Of a DNA stretch of 5,139 bases, positions 5,068-5,139 are shown one piece after another (positions within the stretch are counted from its first letter, which is position 1; every line of letters starts with the position of its first letter). The notes below the pieces were generated by a model. The model was not told where the DNA came from. It saw nothing but the letters and a program-made list of their open reading frames with translations, and searched no databases. This DNA comes from JBGLNJ01 sp964353405 (GTDB lineage Bacteria; Chloroflexota; Anaerolineae; Fen-1058). The stretch spans positions 1 through 5,139 of the forward strand of contig CAYGWJ010000377.1 of NCBI GenBank assembly GCA_964353405.1. Reading direction: 5' to 3'. A program made the position numbers and the translations under genes.

Positions 5068-5139
5068 ATCAGGGCGCACCAGGTTGGGGCGCACCAGGTT
5101 GGGGCGCACCAGGTTGGGGCGCACCAGGTTGGGGCGCAC
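5068..5139 (+). repeat. 15-bp tandem array, GTTGGGGCGCACCAG type, continues past window edge
   Basis: One decayed unit (5068-5082), three perfect units (5083, 5098, 5113) and a partial unit from 5128 cut by the window end. The unit equals the head and left arm of B2/B3 (GTTG, GGGCGCAC) plus CAG. On the minus strand it encodes the pentapeptide GAPQP in the frame of the RAYT remnant, upstream of the TGA. The final 12 bases could equally be the start of another B palindrome. No gene is seen in 4913-5139 other than this repeat-coded open frame. Confidence 0.85.

Larger units (their letters stand above)
4931..5080. repeat. 75-bp composite unit duplicated in tandem
   Basis: Bases 4931-5005 and 5006-5080 are identical except at two positions: 4996 G versus 5071 A, and 5003 G versus 5078 A. 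Each unit holds one B palindrome (plus strand), a TGGTCT spacer, one A palindrome (minus strand) and a decayed 15-bp unit. The 75-bp length equals five 15-bp periods and keeps the reading frame. The 4996/5071 difference turns a CGA codon into TGA in the frame leading to the RAYT remnant. The high identity implies a recent duplication or homogenisation by gene conversion. Confidence 0.9.

Noticed and set aside
4545..5139. CRISPR array
   Set aside because: Units are contiguous 15-mers or palindromes with no unique spacers of constant length, and no cas gene is nearby.

Overview
The window is GC-rich bacterial DNA in which every recognisable gene lies on the minus strand. Read in the direction of transcription (right to left) it holds: a dense repeat array running off the right edge; a broken REP-associated tyrosine transposase (RAYT) remnant; more repeats; an ornithine cyclodeaminase/mu-crystallin family dehydrogenase; a secreted protein of unknown function; and the first 659 codons of the disaggregase gene clpB, cut by the left edge. 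The secreted protein's YLPVVL-type segments, the base composition and the linker peptides encoded by the repeats suggest Chloroflexota (Anaerolineae-like). That is an inference; there is no rRNA or other marker here to prove it.

Layout: 1-1977 clpB (partial, strong Shine-Dalgarno). 1978-2140 is a 163-bp gap with a CIRCE-like inverted repeat that probably controls clpB. 2141-3496 is the secreted protein and 3512-4486 the cyclodeaminase-family enzyme. These two are 15 bp apart and very likely form one transcript. 4487-4645 is almost entirely repeats. 4646-4912 is the C-terminal third or so of a RAYT, still carrying the likely catalytic tyrosine but lacking the HUH part. 4913-5139 is repeats only.

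The most interesting part is 4504-5139. Six short palindromes, three on each strand, follow one design: a GTAG or GTTG head, an arm GGGCNNAC, a loop CTGCGT or CTATGT, and the complementary arm. The two variable arm positions differ between copies (AG, CG, GC, GA) but always remain paired, so the stem itself appears to be conserved. A GTAG-type head followed by a palindrome next to a RAYT is the known hallmark of REP elements and their transposases. Two further layers are less familiar. 15-bp tandem arrays look like amplified left halves of the local GTTG element. The repeats also read in frame with the transposase remnant as GAPQP and GADLRVGP peptides, broken by one nonsense difference between two near-identical 75-bp units.

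How the parts work together: ClpB is housekeeping heat-shock machinery with its own apparent control region. The enzyme/secreted-protein pair may share a role, but neither substrate can be read from the sequence. The repeat/RAYT block looks like an independent selfish or accessory element lodged just upstream of the pair; one of its palindromes ends seven bases before the enzyme's ribosome binding site.
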